NCBI GenBank assembly: GCA_016191165.1
Contig: JACPPF010000087.1
Span: forward strand, 1-64,000
DNA: 64,000 nucleotides
From: Planctomycetota bacterium
GTDB lineage: Bacteria > Planctomycetota > Planctomycetia > Gemmatales > Gemmataceae
Reading direction: 5' to 3'
This document shows, in pieces, positions 32,097-42,400 of this stretch (positions are counted from its first letter, which is position 1; the number at the start of each line of letters is the position of its first letter). The notes under the pieces are model-generated. The model was not told the DNA's origin. It did no database searches and saw only the letters and a list, made by a program, of their open reading frames with translations. The translations under genes were made by a program, and so were the position numbers.

Positions 32097-34769
32097 CTAC
32101 TTTTCATGTTTTTTCAAAATCGCCTCGAAACGCGGATCGCCGCGGATCGGCACGAAATCAGGATCCTCGCGCGTTTCTTTGAAATACGGGTAGCCGTGTT
32201 TGAAGGCGTTATCGAGACATTGAAACGCCTTGTCTCGGCAATCGGTCTGCTGCTTGACATCGTCGCTCGTGAGCGGGTTCTTGCCGCGTGCCTTCGCGAT
32301 TGCCGGGATGCACAGGGAATAAACGCAAGCCAGGCGATAGGAGATCCTGTCATTCGATGCGGCGTCGGGATTCTTGAATTGCAATGAATCAGCGCCGCGA
32401 ATCGCCTGGGCGGGTTCATCCAGTTGAAGTTGCAGGCGGCACACGTTGATTTGGAGATTCCATGTCCCAGGATCACTTGGATAGTCGGCCTGAAGCAATT
32501 CCAGCCGCAGCCGAGTCGCGTCCACGCTGGCGCGGGTCCGGGCGACCTGTCCGGCTGCAATTTGCATGCGTGCGAGTTGATAAAAGGCCCAGCCTGCCGC
32601 GTAATGATACCGGGGCGCCTCGCCGGAGGTGGAGAGTTGCTGCGCCATGAGCGCGTATTTCTCCACGTGCTGCTGAGCCTCGGCTGGCCTGTTTTGGCTA
32701 ACTTCCAGCTCGAACATCCTCTTGGTGGCGGTCGCCCGGCGAACGAGCATTTGCCGATTGAACTGACCCTTGGCATGAAGTCGCTCGTACAACTCGGCGT
32801 ACAGTTGGTTGGCCTTGGTCAGGTAGGCCCTTTTCTTGGCGACGTCTTTCTCGTCGACGGACGCCTTGGCAAACGCGTACGCCCGCTGGTCCAGGTAGGC
32901 CGGCGTTGGATGTTCTCGGCACAAGTCGTCATGGACGCGGAATGCCTCCTCATATCGCTTGGCGTTCTCCAGGCTGTCGGCCAGCTCGGATTTGGCTTTT
33001 CCCGGCGTGAACTGATCGACGATCTTGACCGCCGCCGGATCTTCGGCGAGCTTGCGGCGAATCTGAAGCGCTGCGGCGAAGTAGGCGTCCTTGTCTTTGG
33101 TGCCGTCCTTCGTTCCCTTGTGCGCAAACGAGCTGCCGATGATCTGCAGCAGCGTTGCCCGCCGGCTGAGGGCCAGCGGATCGCCCGGCGCGAGTTCGAG
33201 CCAGTGGTCCACCATTTTCAAGCCCTTGTCGCACCACGAACGGGCCTTCTCCGCGTGAATCCACGTCGATTCTTTTGTTTCGATCACCGACTCGTTTTCG
33301 GCCATGGCGAGCACGGTGTAGAGGTAGGAATTATTGCGCACTGAATCGATGGTGTCCGTCCCGGCGTTGTCATCGACTTGCTCCTGGAGTTTGGCGATGA
33401 GTTTCGCGAGCAGCATCGACCGGCGCTGGGCGGGGACCATGGCCTCCTCCGCCAAATCGCGGATCTCGGTCATCGCCAGCCCGAGCGCCAGCATCGATTG
33501 TTGCTGCCGTTCCTTGGCAACCTTGGTTTCCTGGACGATCCGGGCGTTCAGCCGGTTCGTTTTGATGTTGTCGTACACCAGAACGCCGATGGTAATGCAA
33601 ACCAGAGCGGCCACCGCGGCGAACGCCGACGTCAGCCACGGATTGCGCTTGCACCAGCGCCAGGCGCGTTCGCGGTTGCTGACGGGCCGCACGCTGATCG
33701 GCTGCCCCTCGCGATAACGCCGCAGATCCTCCGCGAGCGCCGCGCCGGACGCATAGCGCCGCTGTGGGTCCTTGTGCAAGCAGTGCAGGCAGATCGTTTC
33801 GAGGTCGGCGGGAATTTCCCGGGTATAGGCCCGCACCGTGATCGGCTCCATCGTCCGCACCTGTTCGAGCGTGTCAGCGACGGTAGCGCCCTTGAACGGC
33901 GGCCGACCGGTCAAGCACTCGTAGAGGATGGCGCCGAGCGCGTAGATGTCGGCCGCCGGCCCGACATTCTTGGACAGTCCGAACGCCTGTTCCGGGGCCA
34001 TGTAGCTGGGGCTACCCATGATGGCGCCGGTGCGCGTCAGGCCGTCGTCGCTGTCGAGTTGCTTGGCAAGGCCGAAGTCGGAGATCTTGGGGGTTAGGGG
34101 TTGGGGGCCAGGGGTTTGGGAAGAAGAGGAGGCCGATTTCGATGCGAGTGTACTGGAGGCAGAGACCTTCATCATGGTCTCCTTGCCATCTGCTTCCCTA
34201 ACCCCTAACCCCTGATCCCTTCCCCCTAGAAGGATATTGAGCGGCTTCAAATCGCGATGAACGATGCCGTGTTCGTGCGCATATTGCATGGCGCGGGCGA
34301 GAGATTCGATCAAGATTGCGGCCTCCGGCGCACGCAGCGGGCCTGGCTTCAAGCGTTCCGCAAGGGTGCCGCCCGCGACGAATTCCAGGGAGAAGAATGG
34401 AAACCCGTCCGGTGTCTCGCCGACTTCGTAGACCTGCACGATGTTCGGATGCGACAGCTTGGCCGCGGCCTCGGCCTCGACACGGAAACGTGTCTGGTCA
34501 TGCTGGTCGGCGTGAGCGCCTGCCAGGATCATCTTGAGCGCCACCAGGCGATTGGCCTTCTCCTGTAACGCCTTGTAGACGACGCCCATCCCCCCACGGC
34601 CGAGGATGCCGAGCATCTTGTAGCCGGGAACCTGAACGTTCGACGAAACCGTTTGCCCTGCCGTTGGCGCGCGGAGCTGGAAATCTTGCGTCGCCACGAC
34701 GGGCTGCCACGATCCCGTTTTCTCGCTTTCGCTTTCGTTGAGTCCGTCGGTTTTCTGGGGGTCGGACAT
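32097..34769 (-). CDS. Ser/Thr protein kinase with helical sensor region
   Basis: The 890-residue protein has a kinase domain with LGRGGMGVVYKAL (about 55-67), the lysine in VALKMIL, HRDLKPLN (near 173), SDFGLAKQL (near 230) and GSPSYMAPEQAF. A TM helix at about 376-395 (AFAAVAALVCITIGVLVYD) is followed by a long helical, TPR-like region to the C-terminus. Between HRD and DFG there is a low-complexity insert of about 47 residues (GGRDQGLGVREADGKET... to ...TPGPQPLTPK) made by a dispersed DNA repeat (34089-34229). The catalytic residues themselves are intact. No sigma factor adjoins this copy. Confidence 0.88.
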   Translation of the reverse strand: MSDPQKTDGLNESESEKTGSWQPVVATQDFQLRAPTAGQTVSSNVQVPGYKMLGILGRGGMGVVYKALQEKANRLVALKMILAGAHADQHDQTRFRVEAEAAAKLSHPNIVQVYEVGETPDGFPFFSLEFVAGGTLAERLKPGPLRAPEAAILIESLARAMQYAHEHGIVHRDLKPLNILLGGRDQGLGVREADGKETMMKVSASSTLASKSASSSSQTPGPQPLTPKISDFGLAKQLDSDDGLTRTGAIMGSPSYMAPEQAFGLSKNVGPAADIYALGAILYECLTGRPPFKGATVADTLEQVRTMEPITVRAYTREIPADLETICLHCLHKDPQRRYASGAALAEDLRRYREGQPISVRPVSNRERAWRWCKRNPWLTSAFAAVAALVCITIGVLVYDNIKTNRLNARIVQETKVAKERQQQSMLALGLAMTEIRDLAEEAMVPAQRRSMLLAKLIAKLQEQVDDNAGTDTIDSVRNNSYLYTVLAMAENESVIETKESTWIHAEKARSWCDKGLKMVDHWLELAPGDPLALSRRATLLQIIGSSFAHKGTKDGTKDKDAYFAAALQIRRKLAEDPAAVKIVDQFTPGKAKSELADSLENAKRYEEAFRVHDDLCREHPTPAYLDQRAYAFAKASVDEKDVAKKRAYLTKANQLYAELYERLHAKGQFNRQMLVRRATATKRMFELEVSQNRPAEAQQHVEKYALMAQQLSTSGEAPRYHYAAGWAFYQLARMQIAAGQVARTRASVDATRLRLELLQADYPSDPGTWNLQINVCRLQLQLDEPAQAIRGADSLQFKNPDAASNDRISYRLACVYSLCIPAIAKARGKNPLTSDDVKQQTDCRDKAFQCLDNAFKHGYPYFKETREDPDFVPIRGDPRFEAILKKHEK
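34089..34229. repeat. Repeat pair embedded in the kinase gene
   Basis: The left side is a run of GGGGTTAGGGGTTGGGGGCC type (34089-34118) and the right side CCCTAACCCCTAACCCCTGA (34196-34215), imperfect reverse complements about 80 bases apart. The whole segment stays in frame and encodes the low-complexity insert between the HRD and DFG motifs. Elements of this form normally lie between genes. Confidence 0.75.
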
Positions 34770-34973
34770 GTCGATACCTTCTCAATGGGGTGCAGCACCG
34801 AGGTCACTATTTGCCAACATCCCTTTTACGTTCGCCGGGCCTGCCAAAACAAGCATTACGCGCGGAAATCGATAAACACCGCCCTCGCCAGCCATGCCGG
34901 CGTCTTGGCGTTTTCGGCGGCCTGACAATTAGACGTTTCCGTTCGCGGCGACCATCGTTTATCCTACTACATC

Positions 34974-35273
34974 ATGCTCGCCAAACTTACCACCTGGCCC
35001 CTCGTTGGCTACATCAAAATACCTATCGCCATCAAACGGGTCCTCGATTGGGGGCGCATTCGGGCACAACGGCAATCAGCCGTCTGCCCGCCATTTGTCG
35101 CCTTATTTCGTCGCGCCCAGCGGATTTCAGCCACGTTTCGCGATATGCCTCGACTAACGGAATATCAATTCAGCAAGCGCGGCAGGGTCAAACGCCGACG
35201 CGCCAAGATTTACCTCACACTTGTGGTGAATAATTGGGGCCAAGAAACCTGGCGTGAGCTATCGAGTGAGTGA
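34974..35273 (+). pseudogene. ORF with a duplicated comM 5' end
   Basis: The frame encodes 99 residues starting MLAKLTTWPLVGYI. The truncated comM gene at 47264 starts MLAKLTTYALVGID, and the similarity extends upstream of the ATG (TATCCTACTACATCATGCTC against TATACTACCCCGATCATGCTC), about 50 bases in all. After residue 14 the sequence has no resemblance to ComM and no family I recognise. The ORF may be a relic in which the comM promoter and start were joined to other DNA, or a chimeric gene. The flanking gap 34770-34973 shows no other feature. Confidence 0.5.
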
Positions 35274-35323
35274 GTCGCCCGACCTGTGGCCGTAAGGGCG
35301 GCGCAAGCTGTTCGCAAGTCCGC

Positions 35324-35353
35324 CGTGGCACACGATTCCAATCGTGTGCCACG
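35324..35353. repeat. 30-bp palindrome CGTGGCACACGATT
   Basis: CGTGGCACACGATT CC AATCGTGTGCCACG is symmetric apart from the central CC. It stands in the gap (35274-35436) downstream of the minus-strand giant surface-protein gene and could end its transcript. It has the look of a dispersed palindrome family. Confidence 0.85.
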
Positions 35354-35436
35354 AAATGCGCTGCTGCTTATTGAGGAGCAGTTGTTGGAATGATGAAGTG
35401 CGTCTCGACCTTGCGGGGGTTACAAAACAACACGCG

Positions 35437-38400
35437 TCACGCAAACAAAACCGGTGCGGTGTTCACGAGGACGGACGCGACGGTCGTCGTCAAGCTGAAT
35501 GCGTTGCCGGTCGGTGTTTGCGTGGCGCCCGCTGAGCCGGTGGTCTGGTCCCAGGCCTTGAAGGTCAGGGCGGCGGAGCCGCGGAAGCCGAGATTCGGAA
35601 CGTAACGGATCCGATCGGTGTCGCGCAACAGAAGGGCGGAGGTTTTGGAAACGAGGCCAACGGTTTGCCAGCTCGAACCGTCGTCAAGCGAGTAATCCCA
35701 GCGGCCTGTGGCGAGGCCGGTCAGAGCGGTGATGGCGATGCCGCCCAGTGCATCGGGATCGGCGTCGGTCACGCCGCTCAAAAGAATCGCTACCGGATCT
35801 GCGGGTGGGTTATCGTTGTCGGGCAGGATCGGAGTCAAGACCGGTTTGACATTCGGATTGATGACCGGCGCGTCGTTGACCGGATTGATGTTGAGCGTGG
35901 CGGTCGCGATGCCGTCGCTGAACGCGGTTGCGCCGCCAGCGTGTGTGATGTTGAACACGGCGCCGGCGCTGCCGTTCGTGCGATCCCAGGCCCGGTATTG
36001 CAAGGTTGCCTGGCCGTTCTGATCCCTCGTTGGCGCAAATCGCAGCTTGGCCGTGCTCGGCAGCAGCCGGGCGGAGGAACTCGAAACACTACCGAGTGTT
36101 TTCCAGGTGGCGCCGTTGTCGGTCGAGTATTGCCAACTTCCCGATCCGGTCGCACCCACGATGGCGACGCCCAGGATCGTGCCTGGGTCCTCGTCGGTCG
36201 CGAGGGCGGGAACGAGCAGGCTGGCGACGGTGACGGGCGCGCTTGCCGTGTCCTCGCTCGTATTCAGGGACGGGCCGGCGGGCGACCCCAGCATTGGCGC
36301 GGCGTTGGTAAAGGACGTCACCGTGAGAACATTGGCGCTGAACGCCGTGGCGCCGCCGGTCTTGCCAGTGCCCGACAGGTCGGCTGTTCCGCCGGGCGTG
36401 CCGGTGATGCCGTCCCAGGCACGGAGTTGCACCGACACTTTGGCGTTGAAGTTCGGATTCGCGATAAAGTGTATTCGGTCCGTGGCGGTCAATAGCCTGG
36501 CTGTGCTCACGGCGACGGCCCCAAACGGCGTCCAGGTGTCGCCATCGTCGCGGGAAAATTCCCACAGGCCGTTGGTGGTGTCGCTCAACGCGCCGACGGC
36601 GACACCGACGGAATCGCCGTCGGCGTCACTGAAGAGTCCACCGCCGCAAACGTCGGCGATCAGGATTCCCATCGCCAGCGCGTTTTGGTCATCAAGCAAA
36701 GGCGCCGATGCGGAGGATTTCGTCCAGGTGGGCGAGTCGTTGACAGCATTGATGGCGACCTTGGCAGTCGCGATCTCCTCGCTGAACGCCGTCGCGCCGC
36801 CGACCGCGCTAATGTTGCTCATGCTTCCGGAAACGCCAACGGCTCGATCCCGCGCGCGATATTCCAGGGTCGCCTGGCCGGTTTGATTCTTGGCGGGGAC
36901 GAAGCGCAGCTTGGCCGTGCCAGGCAACAAACGGGCCGAGGAATCCGAAACAACACCCAGCGCCATCCACAGCGTGCCGCCATCAGTCGAATACTGCCAG
37001 GCTCCGGGCCCGCTCGCGCCAACCAGGGCTGCCCCCAGCACGGTCCCGGCGTTGGCGTCGGCGGCTTGCGCGCTCGTGAGCAACGCTGCCACGGTCACGG
37101 GGAGGCTGGTCTTGTCCTCGCTGGTAACGAGCGCTGGCCCGATGATCGAGCCGAGCGTCGGGGCGGCGTTGACAAACGTCGTCACGGTCAACACGTTGGC
37201 GCTGAACGCGGTCCTTCCACCGGTCTTGCCCGTGCCGGTCAGATTGACAAGACTGCCAGCCGTGCCGTCGCTTCCATCCCAGGCCCGCATCTGGATTGTT
37301 GGCTTGCCGATGAAACCGGCGACAGGCAGGAAACGAACCCTGTCAGCGCCAGCCAGCACGGGTGTTGTCGTGGCCGAGACCGCGCCGAAGTTGGTCCAAT
37401 TAGCCCCATCGTCCACTGAAAACTGCCAGGTCCCACCGGTCCCAGTCAGCCCGACCACGGCAACACCGGCGAAGGGATCGCCATCGACATCGCGGAACGC
37501 GCCCTCAGCAAAGGCCGCAGTCGTTTGGCCAGCAGCGATGACATTCGGCTTGTCAACCACGGGCGCGCTGAGTGACGGCGTCGTCCAAAGTGGCGCATCG
37601 TTCGTCGGCGTGACGCGCGACGTGACAATTCCCGTCTCCGCGCTGAATGGCGATGCACCGCCCACCACGAGCAGAGGCAACGTGCCACCGGCAACGCCGA
37701 GCGTTCCGTCCCAGGCGCGATAGACCAGGGACGCCTGCCCGGTCCAGTTCACGGCCGGCACGAACCGAATCTGATGGTTCGTGGACAGCAGACGCACGAG
37801 CGGATTGGCCAGCCCGCCGAAATCGATCCAGGTACTGCCGTTGGCGGAATATTGCCATCGCCCGTTGCCGGTGAAATGGATGACCGCGATACCCGGATTC
37901 GCACCGCCTTCGTTGTCACTCAGATGCCCGGCAAGGAACGTGCCCACGCGCGTGCCGACCGGCGCTGTTACGTCCTCGGCAATGGCCGTCATCGTATGGA
38001 CAAGTTGCTGCGTGCTGGGCCCGGCAGCCTCCGACGGATTGCCCGCCAGGTCCGTGGCCGCGCCACCGTCGATGGAAATACTCACCGATCCCGAACCCGA
38101 AACTGGCGTGACCAGGACGGTCCAAAAAGCTGGACTGACGCTCTCAAAACTCAAGGTCCCGGTCCCGGTCCCGGTCGTGTTGAGATGGACATTGCTGGCC
38201 GACAAGTTGCCAGCGACGGTGGAGAAATCGGTGAAGAGAACGCTGAAACGGATACCGCCACCGACCTCCGCGGGTTCGCCGATTTCGACCTGAGGGCGGG
38301 TGTTGTCAACGATAAACGTCTCGCTCGGCCCCGCTGAGCTGGAGAGGTTGCCCGCCTGATCCGACGCGGACCCGGCGTCGATGGAGATGCCAAGCCAGCC

Positions 38401-39489
38401 GTCGCCGGTGATGTTGGTGAGCGTGACGGTCCGGGTCGTGCCCGTGCCGCCGTCCAGGCTGACGCTGGCATTCGCCGTGCCGGTCGTGTTCAGGGTGATG
38501 TCGCCTGTGCCAAGGGTGCTTTGATCGAAATGGATGTCGGCGTAGGTGATCGTGAAGGTGATCGGCCCGCCCGCCGTAAGGGACGACGACGGCTGGCCAA
38601 TCGATACCGTCGGCCTGGTGTTATCGACGACAACGTTCGCAATCGGCCCCGCGGCGCCTGCCAGATTGCCCGCCAGATCAACCGCCGAGTCCGAGTCGAT
38701 CGAGATGCCCAGCATGCCGTCGCCGGTGATGTTGTCGATCGTGACCGTGCGTGTGGCGCCGTTCGCGCCGTCAAAGCTCAACAAGCCGCCCGCGCTGCCG
38801 GCGGTATTCAGATGCACGTTCGACGCGGAAAGACTGCTCGTCCCGACGTTGGTGTCCGCATAGGTGATGGTGAACGTGATCGGCCCGCCAGCGGCGAATG
38901 ATGTGGAACGAATGATACTCGAGATCGTGGGCGCAACGTGATCGAGCGTGTAGGTCTGATTCAGACCGGTCGGCGTCGTGTTGGCCAGGGCATTCGTCGA
39001 AAGGTCCTGAACGTTTTGCCCACCGGCGAAGCCGAGCGTCAGCGTCCCTTCAAAGGCGTTCAGACCATCGATGGGAACGTCGTAAGTCGTGCTGTTGATT
39101 TGCGCGACGTCGCCCAGCGTGCCAGCGTTGACCGTGAAGTCCGCGGCGTCCACGTTTTGCACGGGCTCATTAAACGTGACGCGGAACATGACGTTGCTGG
39201 CATTGATGAACTGGCTGGCCGGCGCTTGGCGCACGACACCGGCCACCCGTGGAGGGGTCGCGTCAAACACGAAGTTGACGAGCGACGCTAGTTCCGTGGG
39301 CGACAGAAACGCCGCGGCCTGGCCGCCGAAGGCGTTGGGGGCGACGAGTGCCAGGGCGTCACTCTCGGCCCCGGCCCGGGTGTCGTTAAGGATCGTGAAG
39401 TGGGCGAGCCGCACGGTTGTATTGGCGGGAACGGTGAGGTTGTAGGTCCAGTAGATGTTGTCGCCGATGACCTCGACAGCGCTAGGCAC
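35437..39489 (-). CDS. Giant surface protein, C-terminal part after frameshift
   Basis: This 1350-residue frame continues the protein encoded at 39288-43052. The residues before its first Met are also in frame and read sensibly back to about 39590 (HLVETTDQWIGTDDADG, AIIHYIHGPGGIV), so there is no real start at 39489. It contains four or so Ig-like repeats of the type ITFTITYADxxx...GISIDxxSAxDxAGN. Then follow about six longer repeats with W.YS.D.G..W..LG.VS..SARLL...LRFVP...GQATL.YRAWD. No sorting signal is obvious at the end. It would be an extracellular repeat protein. See the frameshift finding. Confidence 0.75.
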   Translation of the reverse strand: MPSAVEVIGDNIYWTYNLTVPANTTVRLAHFTILNDTRAGAESDALALVAPNAFGGQAAAFLSPTELASLVNFVFDATPPRVAGVVRQAPASQFINASNVMFRVTFNEPVQNVDAADFTVNAGTLGDVAQINSTTYDVPIDGLNAFEGTLTLGFAGGQNVQDLSTNALANTTPTGLNQTYTLDHVAPTISSIIRSTSFAAGGPITFTITYADTNVGTSSLSASNVHLNTAGSAGGLLSFDGANGATRTVTIDNITGDGMLGISIDSDSAVDLAGNLAGAAGPIANVVVDNTRPTVSIGQPSSSLTAGGPITFTITYADIHFDQSTLGTGDITLNTTGTANASVSLDGGTGTTRTVTLTNITGDGWLGISIDAGSASDQAGNLSSSAGPSETFIVDNTRPQVEIGEPAEVGGGIRFSVLFTDFSTVAGNLSASNVHLNTTGTGTGTLSFESVSPAFWTVLVTPVSGSGSVSISIDGGAATDLAGNPSEAAGPSTQQLVHTMTAIAEDVTAPVGTRVGTFLAGHLSDNEGGANPGIAVIHFTGNGRWQYSANGSTWIDFGGLANPLVRLLSTNHQIRFVPAVNWTGQASLVYRAWDGTLGVAGGTLPLLVVGGASPFSAETGIVTSRVTPTNDAPLWTTPSLSAPVVDKPNVIAAGQTTAAFAEGAFRDVDGDPFAGVAVVGLTGTGGTWQFSVDDGANWTNFGAVSATTTPVLAGADRVRFLPVAGFIGKPTIQMRAWDGSDGTAGSLVNLTGTGKTGGRTAFSANVLTVTTFVNAAPTLGSIIGPALVTSEDKTSLPVTVAALLTSAQAADANAGTVLGAALVGASGPGAWQYSTDGGTLWMALGVVSDSSARLLPGTAKLRFVPAKNQTGQATLEYRARDRAVGVSGSMSNISAVGGATAFSEEIATAKVAINAVNDSPTWTKSSASAPLLDDQNALAMGILIADVCGGGLFSDADGDSVGVAVGALSDTTNGLWEFSRDDGDTWTPFGAVAVSTARLLTATDRIHFIANPNFNAKVSVQLRAWDGITGTPGGTADLSGTGKTGGATAFSANVLTVTSFTNAAPMLGSPAGPSLNTSEDTASAPVTVASLLVPALATDEDPGTILGVAIVGATGSGSWQYSTDNGATWKTLGSVSSSSARLLPSTAKLRFAPTRDQNGQATLQYRAWDRTNGSAGAVFNITHAGGATAFSDGIATATLNINPVNDAPVINPNVKPVLTPILPDNDNPPADPVAILLSGVTDADPDALGGIAITALTGLATGRWDYSLDDGSSWQTVGLVSKTSALLLRDTDRIRYVPNLGFRGSAALTFKAWDQTTGSAGATQTPTGNAFSLTTTVASVLVNTAPVLFA

Positions 39490-42400
39490 GATGCCGCCCG
39501 GCCCGTGGATGTAATGGATGATCGCGGGCGTGCCGCTGCCGTCGGCGTCATCGGTGCCGATCCATTGATCCGTGGTTTCGACGAGGTGGTCGCCGCATCG
39601 GAGCCGAGATTGCCGACGATCTTGACGGTGGTGATTACAGGCGTCGTGGGAGACGGGTTGTAGAAGATATCGACGGTGCGGGCGAAGTCCTGGTCACCGG
39701 TGTTGGGCACGTGAATTTCGCGCGCGACGCTGAGGCCAGCGACGGTTTGGCTTGGCGTCAGAAAAGTGCGACCATTGTCGAATGAAGGAGATGGGGCGTC
39801 GGTCGGTGCAAAGGGGTTGCCGGCAATTTGGAGTCGATTCAGACCGTCAAAGGCGTTCGACGTGCCGGTGATCAGTTGGCCGGCGCCCGTGCCGTTCGAC
39901 TGGACAAGGAAGTTCACGCCTGCGAGGGAGCTCAGACTCTGCACCAGAGCGCCGCGCAGCGCAAAAGAACTGACCTGCCCCGCCTGGACTTTGACCGCGT
40001 CGGTCAGTCCCACGACCTGGACGGGCGTGGTTCTTTGGACATTCGTCCCGTCACCCAGTTGACCCTGCGCGTTGAAACCCCATGAGAATGCCGTACCGTC
40101 ATTCAGCACGGCAAGCGAATGGTTTTGGCCACCCGAAAGCGAACGAACATTGGCAAGCCCACTCACCACAACCGGGGTAAGGCGGTTGGTGGCGGCAGTG
40201 CCGTCGCCCATTTGTGCCGTGTTATTCAAACCCCACGCCCGGACAGTTCCGTCCGTCAGAACGGCCAAGGAATGTGCACTACCTGCGGCGATCCCCTTGA
40301 CACCCGTGAGTCCGGAGACCGAAACGGGAGTTGATCGCGCGGTGGTAGTTCCGTCACCCAGCTGGCCGTAATCGTTGGCGCCCCAGGCGCGAAGCGTGCC
40401 ATCCGATTTCAGCGCAAGAGAGAATTCGATTCCGCCGCCTGCAATGGCCACGACGCCCGTGAGGCCACTGACCTGAACGGGGGTTGATCGATTGGTCGAT
40501 GTTCCATCGCCAAGTTCTCCAGAGTTATTGTAACCCCAGGCCCACACGGTGCCGTTGCTCAGCAGCGCGAGCGAGTGGTATCCATGCGTTGCAATGGCAA
40601 CAACATTGGTAATCACTCCGACCTGTACGGGGGTGTTTCGATTTACGGTCGTTCCATCGCCCAGCTGCCCATAAAGGTTTCTGCCCCAGGCCCACACGGT
40701 GCCGTTGCTGCGCAGCGCAAGGGAGGTTTCAACGCCGGCAGCGATGGCGACAACGTTCGTCAGTCCCGCGACTGGGGCCGGTGCTGAATGTTCGGTAAAG
40801 GTTCCATCGCCAAGTTCCCCAAAGGCGTTGGAACCCGAGGCCCAGACCGTTCCGTCAGACCGAAGAAAAAGAGCGTGGGAATTGCCGTCTGCAATGTCGA
40901 TGATGCCCGACACGGGAAAATACGTCGGTGAAAACAGGGAAAATACAGAGTTAGGTGGCTTACCCCACACCGCAACGCTGCCTCCGGCCACGAATTCGCG
41001 CACCCAGTTGCCGCCCGCGACACCATTGGCGTCGCCGTCCAGGGCATAACCGGCGGCATCAGTGATGGACTGTTTCACAGTCAGACGATACACATCCTCG
41101 GGCAAGGCGGCGAACAGAAGCGTTGCTGTCTTGGTCCCCGAGTTGTAGGAGGCGCTTACCGGCACGATCACGTCTTCGTTGCCGCTTGTTTCTCCCAACA
41201 GCCCGTTCGCGCCCGCGCGGCGCAGTTCATAGTTCGATGCCGTGGCGGCATTCAACACCGGCACGTTGAACGTGATTTGCATGGAGGTTGTGCCGGCCGT
41301 CAGTGTTCCTCCCGCAAGACTGGGGGTCGTAGCCGTGACCTGCGGTGCCGGATTGACGACGACGGAAGTGGTGAGGTAAGTATTGCGTGCCTCGCCACGA
41401 GTGCCGGCCTGGTAAAGGGAACGCACCTCTTGGCCCGAGAGGGCGCGGTTGTAGAGGCCCACCTCATCGATCAGACCATTGAAACCTTCCACGCCCCCCT
41501 CGGTTACGCCAATTCGGGTTCTCGCGGTTGCGGCGGCTCCATAGGTCGCAGTGGGAGCAAAGTTAGTTGCCGCCAATTCTCCGTTGACGTAGAGCCGAAA
41601 GTCGGTGCCGCCTCCATAAACCGCGGCAACATGGAGCCAGGTGTTTGGGGCGATTGATGACGTGGTGGTAAGGAAGGCCACCTGATCGGGGCTACCAGTT
41701 CGGCGAAAGAACTGGAGCCGACCCGCATTGGACAGACGAAGCTGGTACTGCCCTGCCGTGTTTTCGTTGCCGATCTCGCTGACGATTGTCTGAAATGCCC
41801 CCAGGCTTGTGGTTTTAATCCAGGTCTCGACGGCAAACGACCCGATGGGTGCGAGAACTCGGCCGCTGAAATCGACGGACTGGTTGACGCCATTGAAGCT
41901 GAAGGCCTGCCCAACCTGGCCTGTGGCATAGGTTGTCCCGTTGACGAGCCCGCCCGCATTGGCGGCAGCGCTGTCGCCGGGGTTGCCGTCGCCGCGCCAC
42001 CAAGAAACCAGGCCGGGAAGCGAAGCCACCGTCGCCAAATTGTTACCGGAGTCCCTGGCCTGCGCCGTCACCACGTAGGTTCCTGCGCTGGAAAAAACAT
42101 GGTGTGCCTGGTAGCTCGCCTGCGGCTCGACTTCAAATGTTCCGTTGTTGTCAAAGTCAAACACGAAGCTGGCCACGTTCCCGGCGTTGACTGTAACCGT
42201 CGCCTGCGCGTTTGCGACGACCGATCCGTTGTTCGAAACGCTGGTGAGCGTTGGACCTACGGCCCAGGCAACAGCCTGTTCGAGCAGCCGATCGGCCGAG
42301 CCTGAGCGCAACTCCGCAGTGTTGTACTGCGACGCACCCGAGTAAATCGGACCGAGGTAAACCGCTCTGCCCAGGCCTGGACTTCCTACCACCACAATAG

